Source: Puccinia triticina
Taxonomy: Eukaryota > Basidiomycota > Pucciniomycetes > Pucciniales > Pucciniaceae
Length of the DNA: 64,000 bases
Reading direction: 5' to 3'
Assembly (NCBI RefSeq): GCF_026914185.1
Contig: NC_070569.1
Location: 5,394,001-5,458,000, forward strand
A program made the translations under genes and the position numbers. The notes below the pieces were generated by a model. The model had not been told where the DNA came from. It saw only the letters and a list, made by a program, of their open reading frames with translations, and searched no databases. Positions 1 through 12,900 of this stretch are shown here, piece by piece. Each line of letters starts with the position of its first letter. Position 1 is the first letter of the stretch.

Positions 1-3000
1 GAATACCACAATCCGAACGCCGACCATCTTAAGGAAAATTGTTGGTACCTTTACCCCGGCAAGCGAACCGCTTATTACGAGAAGAAAGCCGCTGCAGCTC
101 AGAAAAACGAGTCCTCAGTCAGTAGCTTTCACACCTCTCTATCCAAATCGCCTCATGTATTCATTATCGACTCAGGATCGTCAGCTCATATGACTTCAAA
201 TTCTCATCTGTTTCATACCCTAGAACTCAAAGAACTAGGATGCGTACAAACAAGCTCGTCTGATGATCAACTTAAAATTAAAGGAATCGGATCAATACGG
301 TTGAAAAACAAATACGGTGAACTAATTCTAAATCATGTTCTATATGTTCCCGACATCGTTGTAAACCTGCTCTCTGTTCGATGTCTTCTACTTCAAGATT
401 ATGTTGTCAACTTTCATAAAAACTCTTTTGAAATCTTAAAAAACAATGAAATCAAAATGAAAGGCAATTATATCGGAAACCTTCCAAGCCTTGACTTTGA
501 AAATTCTGAGCACTCAAGTCATCTCTCGTCCGCTGAATTCCTACATAAATCATTAGGACACGTGAGCTATCACCGTTTGAGAAAGAAACTCGGCATTCCC
601 TTGAAAATAGTCCACGACTGCGAATCATGTGCAGTGGGAAAAATCACCAAAGCCTCTTTCAAATCCGATCACAAGCATGCTTCTCGACCATTTGAGGAAC
701 TTCACTTTGATTTAATCGGCCCAATCTGGCCTCCATCTCATGAAGGACACAAATACATCCTGACGATCGTAGACAGCTGCACTCGTTTCTGCGCGGCCAT
801 ACCGATGAAACTAAAAAGTGACACTCCTAGAACTATCTCTTTTCTGGTCGATGTTGAAGCTAAGAGATTCGGTCACTATCCCACAACATTCCATTCGGAT
901 AGAGGGTCAGAATTTCTGAACTCCAGTTTGAGCGAATATTGCGTAAATCATCTGATAAAACAACGGACATCGGACGCTTACACTCCTCAACAAAATGGTT
1001 TGGCTGAGCGCTTTAACAGGACCATCCTCGAATCAATGAGGACCATTCTTCAAGATACTGGACTCGACAGAAAGTACTGGAACGAAATCGCTCAAGTCAG
1101 CTCGCTAACCTTGAATCAAATCCCAACTCATCGCTCCAAATCATCCCCTTTTGAGTTGTTCAAAAATAGATCACTTCCTCTCAATTACTTCTATCCAATC
1201 GGTAATAGAGTGTCATTTCTAATTCTTCCTGAGCAGTCCTTCTCCAAACTTAAACCCAAAGGAAAACTTGGGATACTTATCGGATACAAGGACGAATTAA
1301 GGTCATATAGAATTCTAGCTGACGACGGGAAAATTGTCAAGACAAAGAACATCAGATTCTTGGACTATACTCCTCCCTTGTCCAAAAATTCAGACTGGGA
1401 CATCGCTGTTGGTGAAGATGATGCTGAAGACTCAACTGTATCCGAAGAACGCACTCAATCTGAAGATGAAAAAACGTCAGACGAGAGCGACGAAGAGATT
1501 GCGGCTAGTTTAAACCCTGAACCCGCCGTCAGCCGAACTCTCCGTGAACGTACGTCTCAAGTCAAACCAGTCAAATACTCGTATCTGGCTACCGATCCGT
1601 CTTCTTTCAAAAATGCAATGAAATCAACCGAGAAGGAACTATGGGCCACTGCAGCTGATGAAGAACTATCCAAAATCGAGCATCACGAAGTATGGGATGA
1701 TAGTTTGACACTCCCGACTCATTCTTGCACACTCTATGGATCTTCAAAACAAAACCGGCTACGCTCTCCGCTAAAGAGAGGAAGAAAGCGCGTCTGTGTA
1801 TTCAAGGATTTCTACAGCGTGAAGGAGAAGACTACGGCGACACCTTTGCACCGACCGGTAAATTTACAACCATGTTGGTTATCTTAATGTTTGCTATTGA
1901 TAAGAATCTTCCCATCCGTCAATTTGATGTCAAGAGTGCTTTCCTGTACGCACCCTTGAAAGAAGAACTGTACATCAAGACTCCCGAAGGATCAAAAAGA
2001 AAAGCTCCATATCTCCGTCTCAAAAAGTCTCTTTACGGTCTCAAGCAAGCACCTGCAAATTGGTACGAAACTCTTACCTCGTGGTTTGAAGAAATTAACT
2101 ACAAGCAATCCACTTCTGATCCTTGCCTGTACATACATCAAGACAAGATTTCATTCATCTTCTTTCATGTTGACGATCTGGTCGTAGTCGGCAATGTGGA
2201 CGTGTTTGAAAGTCTATTTCTGCTTCGATTTCCAAACTCAACTGCACACAAACCTGACACTCTACTTGGAATGGACGTCAAAATATCCGAAAACGCCATA
2301 TGTCTGTCTCAAGAGAAACTCATAGAGAAAGGTCTGAAGCTTATTGGACTAAAAGACTGCAAACCGGTGAATACGCCGTTATCAGTGGCAGTTCAACTCA
2401 AACCTGCCACTCAAGCAGAGAAAACCGAATTTGCTAAATTAAACGTCAACTACCGTTCATTTACCGGAATTCTCAATTATTTGTCGTGTCGCACTCGTCC
2501 AGACCTGGCTCCCGCGGTATCCATTTTATCCAGCTTCAACAATGATCCCGGCATAAACCACTGGAAAGAGGTTCTGCACTGCTGGAAATACATTCAAGGC
2601 ACCAAGAATCTTCATCTCACTCTTCGACCGAATCCAACACTATCAAAATCACTTCAGCACTATACCGACGCCACATGGGCTGATGATCTAGAGACACGTC
2701 TATCTCGGAGCGGGTCCATCTGTTTCTGGAAAAACTGTCCTATTGCATGGAACAGCAAGCGGCAACGGAACATAACTCTATCATCTACCGAAGCCGAGTT
2801 GAATGCGTTGGCAGATGGAGTCCAGGAAAATCAGTGGATAAAGTTCCTAGTGGAAGAACTCTGGAACGAATCGCTAGAACCCTCAAACTTTCACATTGAC
2901 AATCAAGGACTAAATGAAAAAATCAAGAACTTCGGCTCAAACTCAAAAACTAAGCACCTAGACATCAAAATGAAATGGCTGCGAGACTTGAAAAATAGAA

Positions 3001-3128
3001 ATGAGATCACAGTCACCCTCATTCCCTCGGACAACATGATCGCAGACACATTAACAAAAGCCAGCAACGCCGAATCCCTCGACCGTCTTCGCACAAAATG
3101 CTTCATGGTGCATTACTCTCCAAGTTGA
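1..3128 (+). pseudogene. Ty1/copia gag-pol polyprotein, 5'-truncated by window edge and frameshifted
   Basis: Retrotransposon polyprotein. The reading frame is already open at base 1. Seen in order: protease motif DSGSSAHM (about 169-192); GAG-pre-integrase His/Cys region with LGHVSYHRL and CESCAVGK (about 555-650); integrase core with FDLIGP, HSDRGSEF and PQQNGLAERFNR (about 700-1035); an acidic linker; reverse transcriptase with FDVKSAFLYA, SLYGLKQAP and FHVDDLVV (about 1920-2190); RNase H with TDATWADD and LSSTEAEL (about 2650-2815). The frame changes between about 1715 and 1735: integrase and the acidic linker lie in one frame (stop near 1887), reverse transcriptase and RNase H in another, ending at TGA 3126-3128. 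The polyprotein is therefore broken unless this is an assembly indel. Domain order integrase-before-RT marks Ty1/copia (Pseudoviridae-type) rather than Ty3. Confidence 0.93.
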
Positions 3129-3134
3129 GGGGGG
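3129..3134 (+). other. Polypurine tract of copia element 1
   Basis: The G-run immediately after the pol stop codon, directly before TGTTGA, is the usual plus-strand primer site just inside a 3' LTR. The intact copia further on and the gag-only element show the same arrangement. Confidence 0.7.
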
Positions 3135-3501
3135 TGTTGAAACTTGCACTCCTCATCGCGCGCGCTCCGCTTTTGCTTTCTCATTTCCGCGCTTCGCGGC
3201 TCTGCTGCGCATATCACGATCATCAATCTTAACCTAAACCTTCCTCGTACTCCCGGAACGATAGCCCTCCGCAACTCATCAGAATCAATCAAGTACATCA
3301 AAATACTGATTCTCCGATTCAAATCGATCCGCTGCTCCCTCAAAAGATCAAGATATTCTCGACGCCGCTCCTCTCTCGTGTGTCGCACAAGTCCGGTGAA
3401 GCTTTAACTTGGACAGCCTTCACTAGCTTCCAACTTGGTGAGAAATGCAGCCAGCATTTCCATACATCATCCTCACATCTCGACCCCTCAAATCATCAAC
3501 A
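3135..3501 (+). repeat. 3' LTR of copia element 1 (right end tentative)
   Basis: Starts with TGTTGA directly after the polypurine tract. A matching terminal inverted hexamer TCAACA ends at 3501, which would give a 367-bp LTR. The 5' LTR lies outside the window, so neither the end nor a target duplication can be verified. From 3502 to 3892 the sequence is T/C-rich with no gene that I can support; the LTR could extend into it. Confidence 0.45.
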
Positions 3502-3892
3502 CTAACTTCCTTTCTTTCTTCCATCAGTTATATCTCAGATCTTTCAGCGCTCTATTTTATTTCAAATCTTATTTCTCTTGTTTTCCTTGCCATAGGGTTT
3601 GTCTATTTCGTGTTTAACATTCCTCAATATCCACAACTAATCCTTCCTTATTCATCACTTCCAGAATCATCAGACTCGCCCCAATTCTCCATCAAATTCC
3701 TTATTTTTAGATTTACTGCTTTACATTCAGGGTTGGTTTCATTATTTGCTTTGATCTTCTTTCTGTTTTTCTTCATTGTTCTCACGTTTATGTTTTTCTC
3801 CAGATTCTGGTCTTATTCTTTAGTGAAATACAGTCATAGGTTTTTTATTCCCTGACCAACCTTGACTGCGGGAAATTGAATACACCCAACTA

Positions 3893-4555
3893 ATGCAACT
3901 GGATTTGGAAGATTCGTTCTGCAATGACGGGGTTTTTACCAATCAGAACAAGCCATGGGCAGTGGATCCAAATACTCAAAAGGGGATTTGGCTGCTGGCA
4001 TCTCTCAATCGTGGTCTGGAAGAGCAGCGCCGCATTGGCTGGGAGGTACGAAGAGCAATGAAATGGGCAATTGGAGAGCACAATCGCTTAAGGAACTTGA
4101 TCGCCGAGTTCTCCGGTCCCATCCAGCAAGACCGGGAATTTGCCAGACTAACCAATCATCCCATCTTGCAATCTCTCTCACCAGCTAGTCGCATACTATC
4201 ATCCAAGTCACTAGTTCATTCAAAATTTATTGGTATATGTCGTCTCCAGATGTTGTGGAACAAATATTGTCTCCAAGTTCTTGCTGATACTGCAAGCCAC
4301 CAGGATGACGCAACAATTCGCAGTGAATGGTCTACCCAAATGGAAACCCTTGCTATCAATGTTTCCCAGATACCCGGCAACAACGAAAATTTATTAGCTG
4401 CTTTAGAAAGACGCATTCCTGATCCAGTTCCTCAAGAAAGAAATGCGGCTGATACGGCTCTTGAAAATGACGATGGTGATGATGATGACACATTTGATGA
4501 GAACAATTACCTTAATGATGTTGATGAGTTGGTAAATCAGACCATGATAGAGTAA
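3893..4555 (+). CDS. Unrecognised 220-aa protein, possibly a KDZ-transposase C-terminal remnant
   Basis: Open frame of 220 codons from a true ATG; the frame stays open a few codons upstream (from about 3866). The N-terminal half is helical and basic (RRIGWEVRRAMKWAIGEHNR), the last 35 residues are strongly acidic (DDGDDDD and following). The basic helical stretch recalls the end of basidiomycete KDZ (Kyakuja-Dileera-Zisupton) transposases, which are abundant in rust genomes; that is resemblance by eye, not a demonstrated match. No catalytic motif is present, so if it is KDZ it is only the tail. It follows the T-rich tract and the copia LTR directly. It could also be the last exon of a larger host gene. 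Confidence 0.4.
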   Translation: MQLDLEDSFCNDGVFTNQNKPWAVDPNTQKGIWLLASLNRGLEEQRRIGWEVRRAMKWAIGEHNRLRNLIAEFSGPIQQDREFARLTNHPILQSLSPASRILSSKSLVHSKFIGICRLQMLWNKYCLQVLADTASHQDDATIRSEWSTQMETLAINVSQIPGNNENLLAALERRIPDPVPQERNAADTALENDDGDDDDTFDENNYLNDVDELVNQTMIE

Positions 4556-4684
4556 CTTGTAAATGAAACCAGTACAATGGATGATATGTAAATAGTAATT
4601 GATGAAATTATTTAATATTTACTCCAACCATTTACTTTGTCTGCAGCAAATAATTTGAGAGTCTGAGTGTGAATCTCACAGTTA

Positions 4685-4762
4685 TATAATTATCTATTAG
4701 TTTGTGAACCAGTCATACGGTTTTATAATTATCTATTAGTTTGTGAACCAGTCATACGGTTT
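4685..4762. repeat. Two tandem copies of a 39-bp unit
   Basis: The unit starting TATAATTATCTATTAG and ending CATACGGTTT occurs twice head to tail (4685-4723, 4724-4762) with no difference. It lies just past the stop of the preceding ORF. From 4763 to 5780 I see no supported gene. Confidence 0.85.
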
Positions 4763-5780
4763 CAAAACATGATCCCCAAAACTCTTGATTTGTGGGGGTC
4801 AGAATTTTTGTTTTTGTTTTCAATGCTCTAGAGGGGCATCATTTAGATTTCTCTCTTTGGTTCAATTTTTATTGTCTCATTTCTGAGTCACATGGCCAAG
4901 AATTCCTACTTGGAATCACACATGGAGCTTTCATCTTACTTCCAAGTAAGTTGCAATGGATGATGATCCCACTTTTCTAAACAGACCTTTTGTGGGCTGT
5001 TCAGCCAAAATGTAAACTTGTATCCTGATGAAGTATTACAAGGGCATTTTTGCTTTCCCCATATTTTTACTTTTTGAATGGCCAGGAAAATTGAGAGAAA
5101 GAGTTAATTCAAGAATTCAAACACCCAGAAGTCACAGTTGATGGAGTTTGTTGACCGCCAATGTGTATCATGACCATACCATTGCAAAGGTTAACAATAA
5201 GATTGATCAGGTTATCTTGATGAGCTCGGTACATCATCATCATCTGCATCACTATCTGCCTAATCCAACACACCAGGATTTTTATAAAGACAAAATGATT
5301 CAAGGAGAGATCCAATCAGACCGCTGAGGAACTGAACACAATTGAAGATGAATGTGTGTAAACTGTTTAATTGAATTGTTTGTAATCATATGCTTTTAAA
5401 AAATTATCAATCTCTTCTCCTGTTCCACTTTTACCACTGCAGTCGCTCAGCGTCTACACTGAGCTCATAAGCAGCTTGCATGGATTTTACCAGCCAGTTC
5501 AAGGTATTTGACAAAGCAAAGCCAAGGGTGAGAAGAACCAAGGCTAGTTCATAGTAGCTTGTTAAAAGACAGAATATATTTTATGTTCAGATTAAAATCT
5601 ATTGGTTTAATCATAGGTTTAAATTAAGATCTAAAAAATCAGCATGAGATATGCGAATTGAATCCAAGGTAAAAACAGGGGTGACATAGGAACCGATTAC
5701 AAACTCAAGAGTGTTTGTCTAAACAGCAAGTAATTCATAGATAACAGGAGCAAAGATATGAAAAAGCATCTTCAAGAGTA

Positions 5781-7707
5781 TCACATTTCGGTAGCAGTGT
5801 TGCTATCTCCAGTGCCTTCTTGCAGGCCCTCTCCTGATGGAGGGTTGGTTGGGGTACCATGCACGTTAGTTTTGCTTGGTAAAATTGTATCTTTTGGCGG
5901 GGTAGCTGGGGACTTGTGGCCGCATGTGACACATTTGATGGTAGGGCCAAGACCCCAGCATGGTTTGACTTTGCCAGCTACTCTTGCAACCAGACGGATT
6001 TGTTTCTCACGTAGTTCCCGCAAGAAAATGCGCACCTCCACAATCTTTCGTCCGCGTGTAGGGGTCATGAGCCAGTCCTTGAAAAATGCAGGCGAGGCAG
6101 AGATTCGAAGCCGGTAGCCTGCTGTCCATAAGTTGTGCTCAGTTTCTGTCCATGGCCATTCGGTCAAAACTCCACCTGTCTCATGATCTACAAGCAATAA
6201 TATAAGTATGGTTGAAGGTCTTTTAATTAATAGCAAAAAGACTTGCCAGTGAATTTTGACATTGCGTGGGTGAGCTGCGAGAGCAGGGACTTCAGAGAGT
6301 CTGCAGTGAGAACAGGTGGTAAGTTCATCTCAGCTGACAGCAATGGCATAGTGATGCGGAGGCAACTTACTTGGGTTTGCTGATACCTATTTGGCAGCAG
6401 CAACCTGGCTGATACTACCACGGGTTAGGTAGGCTTGAAGCCGGGCTGAATAGTTGTTGTTCCCATCATTGTCAAGGATCACTTTCTGGATAGCAGTAGC
6501 GCCAGGGGTGGTTCGGACAAGCTGGAAACTATGCGAGCCCAGATGGTTTGACACTGCAAAGAATACAAATTCGCAGGAGCAGCTCTTTGCAACATTCAAG
6601 GCCTGGCGGAGTTGTCAGTTGAATATGGCAACGGTCACAATGGAAGCAGCCGGTCTTACTTCCATGAGCCATCAATCTAAGGCTTTGTTTGCTTTTTCCC
6701 ATTGAATCTTGGGGCCAACGGTCCCTCGCGTCATGGTCGATTGAATAGGAGGGCTGGCAGTAGAAGCAGAAGCAGGAGCGCCAGGAGCGGGGACAGCAGA
6801 AGACTCGTCTTCACTCAAATCATCAAGTGCCAGCTTGGCGTCAGTCAGCCCAGCTTCTAGTCCCCGACGCACCCGGCGGTGGGTGGCGGACTCCTGAGGG
6901 ACTGTGTCACTCATAGCTTGCACCTTGCTTGATTCCTGTAGCGGGGTTCCGTCGGCGGCCAGATCAGTTGCAATTGGTTCTGCCACAAGCGCAGCCTTCT
7001 CCTCGTCGGACAATTGGTGATAGGCTTCAGAAAGTGCCTTCATGACATTTTTGTCATTCACTCCCAAGCCACCTGGCGGGATGGGTGTCAGATAGATGTA
7101 GTCTTCCAAAGTTTCAGGCGGAACGTACTCTGTTGAAATATTAATTGCGCCTGGTCAGTTTGGAGGAATCGGTTCCATCGGTTAGCCTCTTTAAACGCCA
7201 ACCGCCTTCCCCTGTAGTTTCAAGAACACACAAAAATGAAAATCATCCTCAGCTGGATAGTTTCGGCGGAGAAAAAACTTACAAGAGGGAGTTAACCATT
7301 GACATCAAAACTCCACGCTCGATTGCTTTGATCACCAGCTGGATTTCTTGTTCGCCATAGAAATCAAGGAAAAACTGCTCATCAGCAGCTGACATGGCGT
7401 GCTTCGAGTGTTCCTGTGCAACTTTCCTAAGCTGGAAGATGGTCATCTTCAACAATTCCTCAAGTGGTTGGGGATAGTGAGGATCATCATTGTCTTCTGG
7501 TTCAGTGCGCATGCGCTTTTGGCTCTTTTTGGGAGCGGGTTTGGTGACAATAGCGAGCGGGCGGGAGCCCAAAACGGTAGAAGAACGGTTGGGAGCAGGC
7601 ATGTTATTTGATTCGGAAATCCGTTGAGAGTTTTGAGTGAAGGCTGCAGCAGAGAGTTCGAGGGCAGCTAAGTTGATGGCAGGGGCAAAGCTACTTTGTT
7701 CGACCAT
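5781..7707 (-). pseudogene. Lesioned five-exon gene of unknown function
   Basis: Five exons can be traced: 7707-7283 (ATG in good context, donor GTAAGT), about 7127-6660 (donor GTAAGA), 6602-6419, 6300-6247 and 6187-5781 (TGA). The last intron (6246-6188) has a GC donor and TAG acceptor and joins the frames exactly. Exon 1 carries a basic stretch (KPAPKKSQKRMR); exon 2 has a helical segment (NVMKALSEAYHQLSDEEKAA) that recalls HMG-box-like helices and a Ser/Ala/Pro tail; exon 5 ends with CVTCGHKS, a possible half zinc ribbon. Two lesions: no acceptor near 7130 preserves the phase from exon 1, and exon 2 has an in-frame TGA at 6674-6672 before its donor. A possible 5' UTR intron ends at 7769. 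I do not recognise the family; rust genomes hold many such repetitive hypothetical genes. Confidence 0.5.
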
Positions 7708-8643
7708 GGTTGAAGGAGGTAGGGATAAAGCACGCAAAAAAGCAGGTGGAAGGATGCGGTGACGCTCTGAAAGTAAAAAAATAGAGAGAAATTGTTAGTG
7801 GCAACAAGCATGAAACTTGACAAACTTATCTGGATGGAAAAAAGACTGAGTATGTTAGAACGCATGGTTAGCCATCAACCCTTGATACACCAGCGGTAGA
7901 AGATGTTAACTCCAGCATAATGTCCCATCCAAGTTCTTAGAACGGGATCACGCTACTGAAGAAAGACACCTTCAAGACACTGGCGGATCAAGGGTTCGAA
8001 AACTCGGGACAGGCCAATAGAGAATGAATCAGTTACTTCCAAAGTGTGAACTTACAGTGAGGGGTGGAGCGGAATTGTTGGTTGAGTGCGCGATGAAAAT
8101 TAAATGATTTAATTGATTTTGGAATTGAGAGTTTGATTGTTAAATCTGCAAGTTGTGGTTGATGGAGGTTGGTACCAGTCAAGGTTGAGAGCAGCCAGGG
8201 GAGGATTGCAGTGAGGAAGTGGGATGGGGGTGCCGTTTGCAGGATGCCGGTTAGGTTTTTGCCACGGCAGGATATTGGGGGATCCGAGCCCCTCGAGCTG
8301 ATCAACGGGTGCTGAGGTGAGCAAGCCTGGGCCCGCGCGAGCTTGAGGTACGAGCACATGTAAGTCCCCAAGTTGTGTAGCATGGTTGCGGGAGGCTGAG
8401 CGAGGTCGAATTATGACTCTACAGTCATCTATAGGATCGGGGTATGTAGCTGTCAGGGTAGTCAGATGTAGATCTTATGTAGTGGAATTTACTCCACATA
8501 TCATACACAGTGCTTACATAGTCTCATGATTGTTCTGTGAGTATAAATTAATGACTCTTGTGATTTATCCAAAAGGGGAAAAGAAATGAAGAAATTGTGT
8601 GATTGAGCAAAGGCAGAGAAGTAACATACCGACAAATCAAGAA
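7708..8643. other. Non-coding stretch upstream of the minus-strand gene
   Basis: Contains the probable 5' leader of the minus-strand gene (branch-point-like CTAAC and a pyrimidine tract ending in CAG near 7769 on the minus strand). The remainder shows no gene, RNA or repeat that I can support; the open frames on the minus strand at 8033-8383 are compositional. Confidence 0.4.
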
Positions 8644-8879
8644 TAAGGGCCTGTACCATACAAAATTTGTTTTTTTGGTGCAGGTAAAATAGTTTTTTTT
8701 TTTGCGCTTTTCCGTTTTTTTGAAAAACACATTTCTGAAAAAACAGAATGTGAAAAACGTGTACCACAAACATCCCACCATGGCTCCAGGATATCCACAA
8801 TCAATCACCATTGCATCGACATCATCGGAGATCCAGCTGACCAATACCCAATAAAAAGACCATGTGATCAGATGCGAGA

Positions 8880-9317
8880 CTATTCCCCTCGATGACAGGT
8901 CCGTTTGATCATTGAGAGCTCCCCTCAATGTCCTTTGGTTACTCCTCCAGATGGCCGAAATGAACCGGTCATCCAGGGAAGTGATTACTCCTCTCGATGA
9001 CCGCAGGAGTAATCACTTCCCTCGATGACCGGGTCGTTACGGTCATTTGGAGGAGTGCATATTCCCTCAATGACCGGAACAAACTGGTCATCAAGAGGAG
9101 TATCTACTCCTCAAGATGACCGGAGGATCCACTCCTCTCGATGACCGGTTTGTTGCGGTCATCTTGAGGAGTACATCTTCCACTCGATGACCAGTTCGTT
9201 CCGGTCATCAAGGGAGTATGCACTCCTCCCGATGACCGGAACGAACCAGTCATCGAGAGGAGGGTGTACTCCTCAAGATGACCGGAACGAACCGGTGGTC
9301 GAGAGGGTGTACTCATC
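8880..9317. repeat. Palindromic minisatellite, left half (array A)
   Basis: Alternation of two hairpins: a core with arms GATGACCGG / CCGGTCATC around a six-base loop (AACGAA or TTCGTT) and a spacer with arms GAGGAGT / ACTCCTC, overall period about 46 bp. The half from about 9019 to 9290 is the reverse complement, variant for variant, of about 15045-15265, so the array is also one large inverted repeat. The copia element inserted near its centre. Confidence 0.85.
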
Positions 9318-9322
9318 AAGAT
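9318..9322. other. 5-bp target site duplication, left (AAGAT)
   Basis: AAGAT immediately precedes the 5' LTR and is repeated at 15014-15018 immediately after the 3' LTR. Five-base duplications are the norm for copia integrase. Confidence 0.93.
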
Positions 9323-9944
9323 TGTTGAGTTACATAGAATACCCCTGAAACTCGACAAGCAACTATGAATACGCAGCAAATGTTCAATTCTCACATGCAT
9401 CGTGAAGATACCGAATCGAAACCTAACCCAAATTTTCAATCATCAACAAAACCGACATCCCTCAACCCCCGCGCGGACTAGTTTCTTCTTCACGCGTTTA
9501 CATCATCATAACCGTGAAGAAGAGACTAGTAAGCATTTCTTTCCGTCATCAACAACATCAAGAACAATCCCAATTCAATCGACTAACACTTCCTTTATCT
9601 TTCCCACTCATTCTTTTCCATCCCTTTCTTTTTTTTAGACCAAAAATCTCTGTGCGCGTCCTTCACCCGAACACTCAAAAAAAAAAAAAAAAAAAAACTC
9701 CCCATCCTCACCTTCACTGCGCTCACGCAGGTATGAACCAATGCTCCTTTTGTTATATTCATAAATGTTTTCTTTTATCATTCTGACTATTCTTCTATCG
9801 TTTATCTCTTATATTTTTTTTTATTGTTTCAGGTGTGTGAGAATCAGAGTCGTAGTCCGTCCGTCGTCGTCGTCCAAAAGAGCTGTCATTCATATTTTCT
9901 ATTCATCTTTAAGGTTGCCTGGTCGAATTATACCTAAAATTACA
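9323..9944 (+). repeat. 5' LTR of the intact copia (622 bp)
   Basis: Begins TGTTGAG, ends ATTACA. Contains a 21-base A-run and an intron-like block (GTATGA donor-like at about 9731, pyrimidine tract and TTTCAG at about 9833). Relative to the 3' LTR I see one extra T in a run at about 9825. Confidence 0.95.
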
Positions 9945-9958
9945 TGGTAGCGAGAGAT
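9945..9958 (+). other. Primer-binding site
   Basis: TGGTAGCGAGAG starts directly after the LTR. TGG-starting sites pair with the CCA end of a tRNA; the TGGTAGCG start resembles the initiator-tRNA(Met) site of fungal copia elements. Confidence 0.75.
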
Positions 9959-9960
9959 CA

Positions 9961-12900
9961 ATGGCCGAAATACAACCTCAACCCCAGGTTCAACCTCAAA
10001 ATCAAAACGCAGCTCTAGCCGAACAAACACAAATTCGCAACCTTCAAAAAGCAGCAGCCAAAAATGCGTTAAATCGTGGAGGTCTCGTTCTTGGATCAGA
10101 CCAAGCTCATGCTTTCGCCATGACATCAATGCTCACAAAAATAAAAGGCATCGACGAACTCACGAACGACAACTATACATCATGGTGCAGTCAACTTGGA
10201 GGCGCTTTAGACGCAATCTATCTATCTGGATATCTCATGGACACGGAATTCACTGACCTCACTGTCGGACTCGAGATCAACGAAATTAATCGAAGATGTA
10301 TCATCGAATTCATGTTCTCACGAATGGATCAAACTAATTATACTAGATTTCGAACTGCACTCGGCGATGTAGAAGTGCCCCTTATCCGTGAAATGATTGA
10401 ACCCACCGATGAAGAGCTAGCCGAAAATCCAGAAGCGCAACCAAGACCCGGAAGATTAGTCCCATCCACACGACGCGGACCAGCACATTTATGGACGTTG
10501 GTTAAAGAGTTTTACCAAGCGGACAATGAAGCCAATCTATTCCTGATTCAAAACAAGCTTGAAAGCTTCAAGCAGGACTATAAGACCTCGATTTCAACTC
10601 ACATCGACAACTTTCTCACACTCAAGAACGAATTCCATAACAGAGGCGGATCTTCCGAGGAATCAAGTCTAGGACGACGACTCCTCCACTCAATGCACAG
10701 CTCGCATTCAGTCGAAGTACGACATATCATTAGAAGCGTGAAACCGATTACCAGTCAAAGCGTCATTCGCGCTCTAAAGCAATACGAAGACGAAAACAAT
10801 GAATTCAAGTTTTCAAATTCGAAGATGACTGACGGAATCAGCAACCTGAAGTTGGCCGGAAACACATCAAGAGCGAACTCACAAAACGCCCCTCCCAGAT
10901 TGAAATGTACCCCTGATATCTGTCACGGTCCACATCCAGCATCCAAATGTTTCAAACGACCGGAAAATGCGAAGGCCGAACGCGAGTGGTTTGAATCGCG
11001 AGGACTAAATGCGCCGAAGAATCGCGCCAACGTCGCACGAACAATGACTACAGAAGCCAACACCGACTCTAATGTAACCGAAAATCAAACTGAGAACGTC
11101 ATCATCGCTAGCCATACGAGCGCGCCCACTATCGTCAAGAAGAAAAAGAATTACGTATTCATGGCTTACGGCAATGAGGTGAACACCGTCCATCCCAAGC
11201 TCGAAGCGATCTGGGATACTGGAGCTTCCAGTCACATGTTCAATGATTACTCCTTTTTCACCAACATCAAGAATAACTCAATGAAAAACGACAACATCTT
11301 GACAGCCGGCGCCGAAGAACTCAAGGTCGAAGCACAAGGAGATGTTGTGATTAAAGGAGTCACCGTCGAACAGTTCACTCTACGAGACTCTCTGTACATT
11401 CCAAGCATCCGAAACAATCTTATTGCAGCCGGTGCTCTCAAGCAAAAAGGAGCAATAGAAGTCCCCAATCCAAACGACCCGTCGAAATTCATAGTCGCTT
11501 TCGACGATGAGACTTTTCTCCAAGGCAGATATGTCAACAACTTAATGGTCGTCAAAATTGAACCGGTCAGTCACAATTCAAATCAAGATAAAAACTCGAA
11601 CGTAGCTGACGTCTCCGCATTGAATACAGATCATAACCGTTTAGGACACCTGAACCCGGCATACATGAAGAAGACTCTAGCTCATGAGAATCAAGAGGAT
11701 GCAAACTGCGACACATGCAAACTAGGAAAGTCTACAAAGCTCCCGCTAACCGGAACCAAACCATACTCCCAATTCCCTCTTGACAACATTCATATCGATT
11801 TAAGCGGCATTATCAGAGTTCCTTGTATATTCGACCACTCTTATTTTATGTTGATTGTCGACGAATGTACTAGAATGGTTTTTATCTTCTTTCTGAAATC
11901 AAAAACTAAGGAGGATGTTTTTCATGCAATCCAATCATTTATAACTCGTGCCGAAAGACATTGTGATCAAAAAGTCAAAATGATCACCACCGATGGAGGA
12001 GGTGAATTCCTTAACTCCCTCTTAATTCCATTTTGCGAATCTCTCGGCATAGTCAAAAACACCACCGCGCCGTATACCCCTCAACAAAACGGCCTAGTCG
12101 AACGCTTCATGAGAACTATATCAACCAAGGCGAGATGTCTCCTCTTGCAAAGCGGACTTTCTAGTCGTTATTGGAGCCTCGCCTGCGACGCAGCGGTTTT
12201 CATCCAAAATCGGATCTTCAACAAATCCAGGAATGGTTTCCCTGAGACCGCCTATGAATTATGGTATGGACATAAACCGAATTTAAAATACATTCGAACC
12301 TTTGGATGCCTAGCTTACATTCATAATCGGAAATCGCAAATGGAAGACAAGTTCAGTCAAACGTCAAGGAAAGGTTTTCTAGTTGGTTTTGACGAATTCA
12401 ATAGAAATTATCTGGTTTTCGACTATGACAGCCATCGAATCATCAATGTACACGACGTCACTTTCGATGAGAATGTGTTTCCAGAGAGAGGCGACGGTGA
12501 TCCGGAGAATTTTATCATCGAAGAAGAGGATATTACCACAAGGACCGATGAACCTGAAGCCTTAAACATCCCAAAAGAAGGCCGTGTTGATTCCGAATCA
12601 GATGAGGATGAGATCATTAATATTAACGGCAATCTCCCAAGCAACCCAATCAAGATCAACGTTATCCCGCCAAAACCTCCAATAAACCATCCCGATAATC
12701 CAAACTACAAAAGACGGTCCACCAGAATTAGTCAACTCCCTGGGCGATCTTACCTCGCCTCCAACCCGAATCATGAAGTCACAACAGTTTCACCGGACCC
12801 GAAATTCGAGCCAAAACGATTCAAGGACATTTTCAAATCCGCGTTCAAGAGTCGATGGCTCGAAGCATGTGAGAAGGAAATAAAGGGGATGCGCGATAAG

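Noticed and set aside
3144..3407. Overlapping frames on both strands just after the copia
   Set aside because: Inside the 3' LTR; no independent coding signal.
8880..9317. Regular repeats with spacers, superficially CRISPR-like
   Set aside because: Repeats are palindromic and diverged, spacers are themselves repeats, no cas genes, and the context is a eukaryotic transposon.
9402..9786. Two plus-strand frames repeated exactly at 14472-14856
   Set aside because: They lie in the two LTRs; repeated because the LTRs are, and low complexity.
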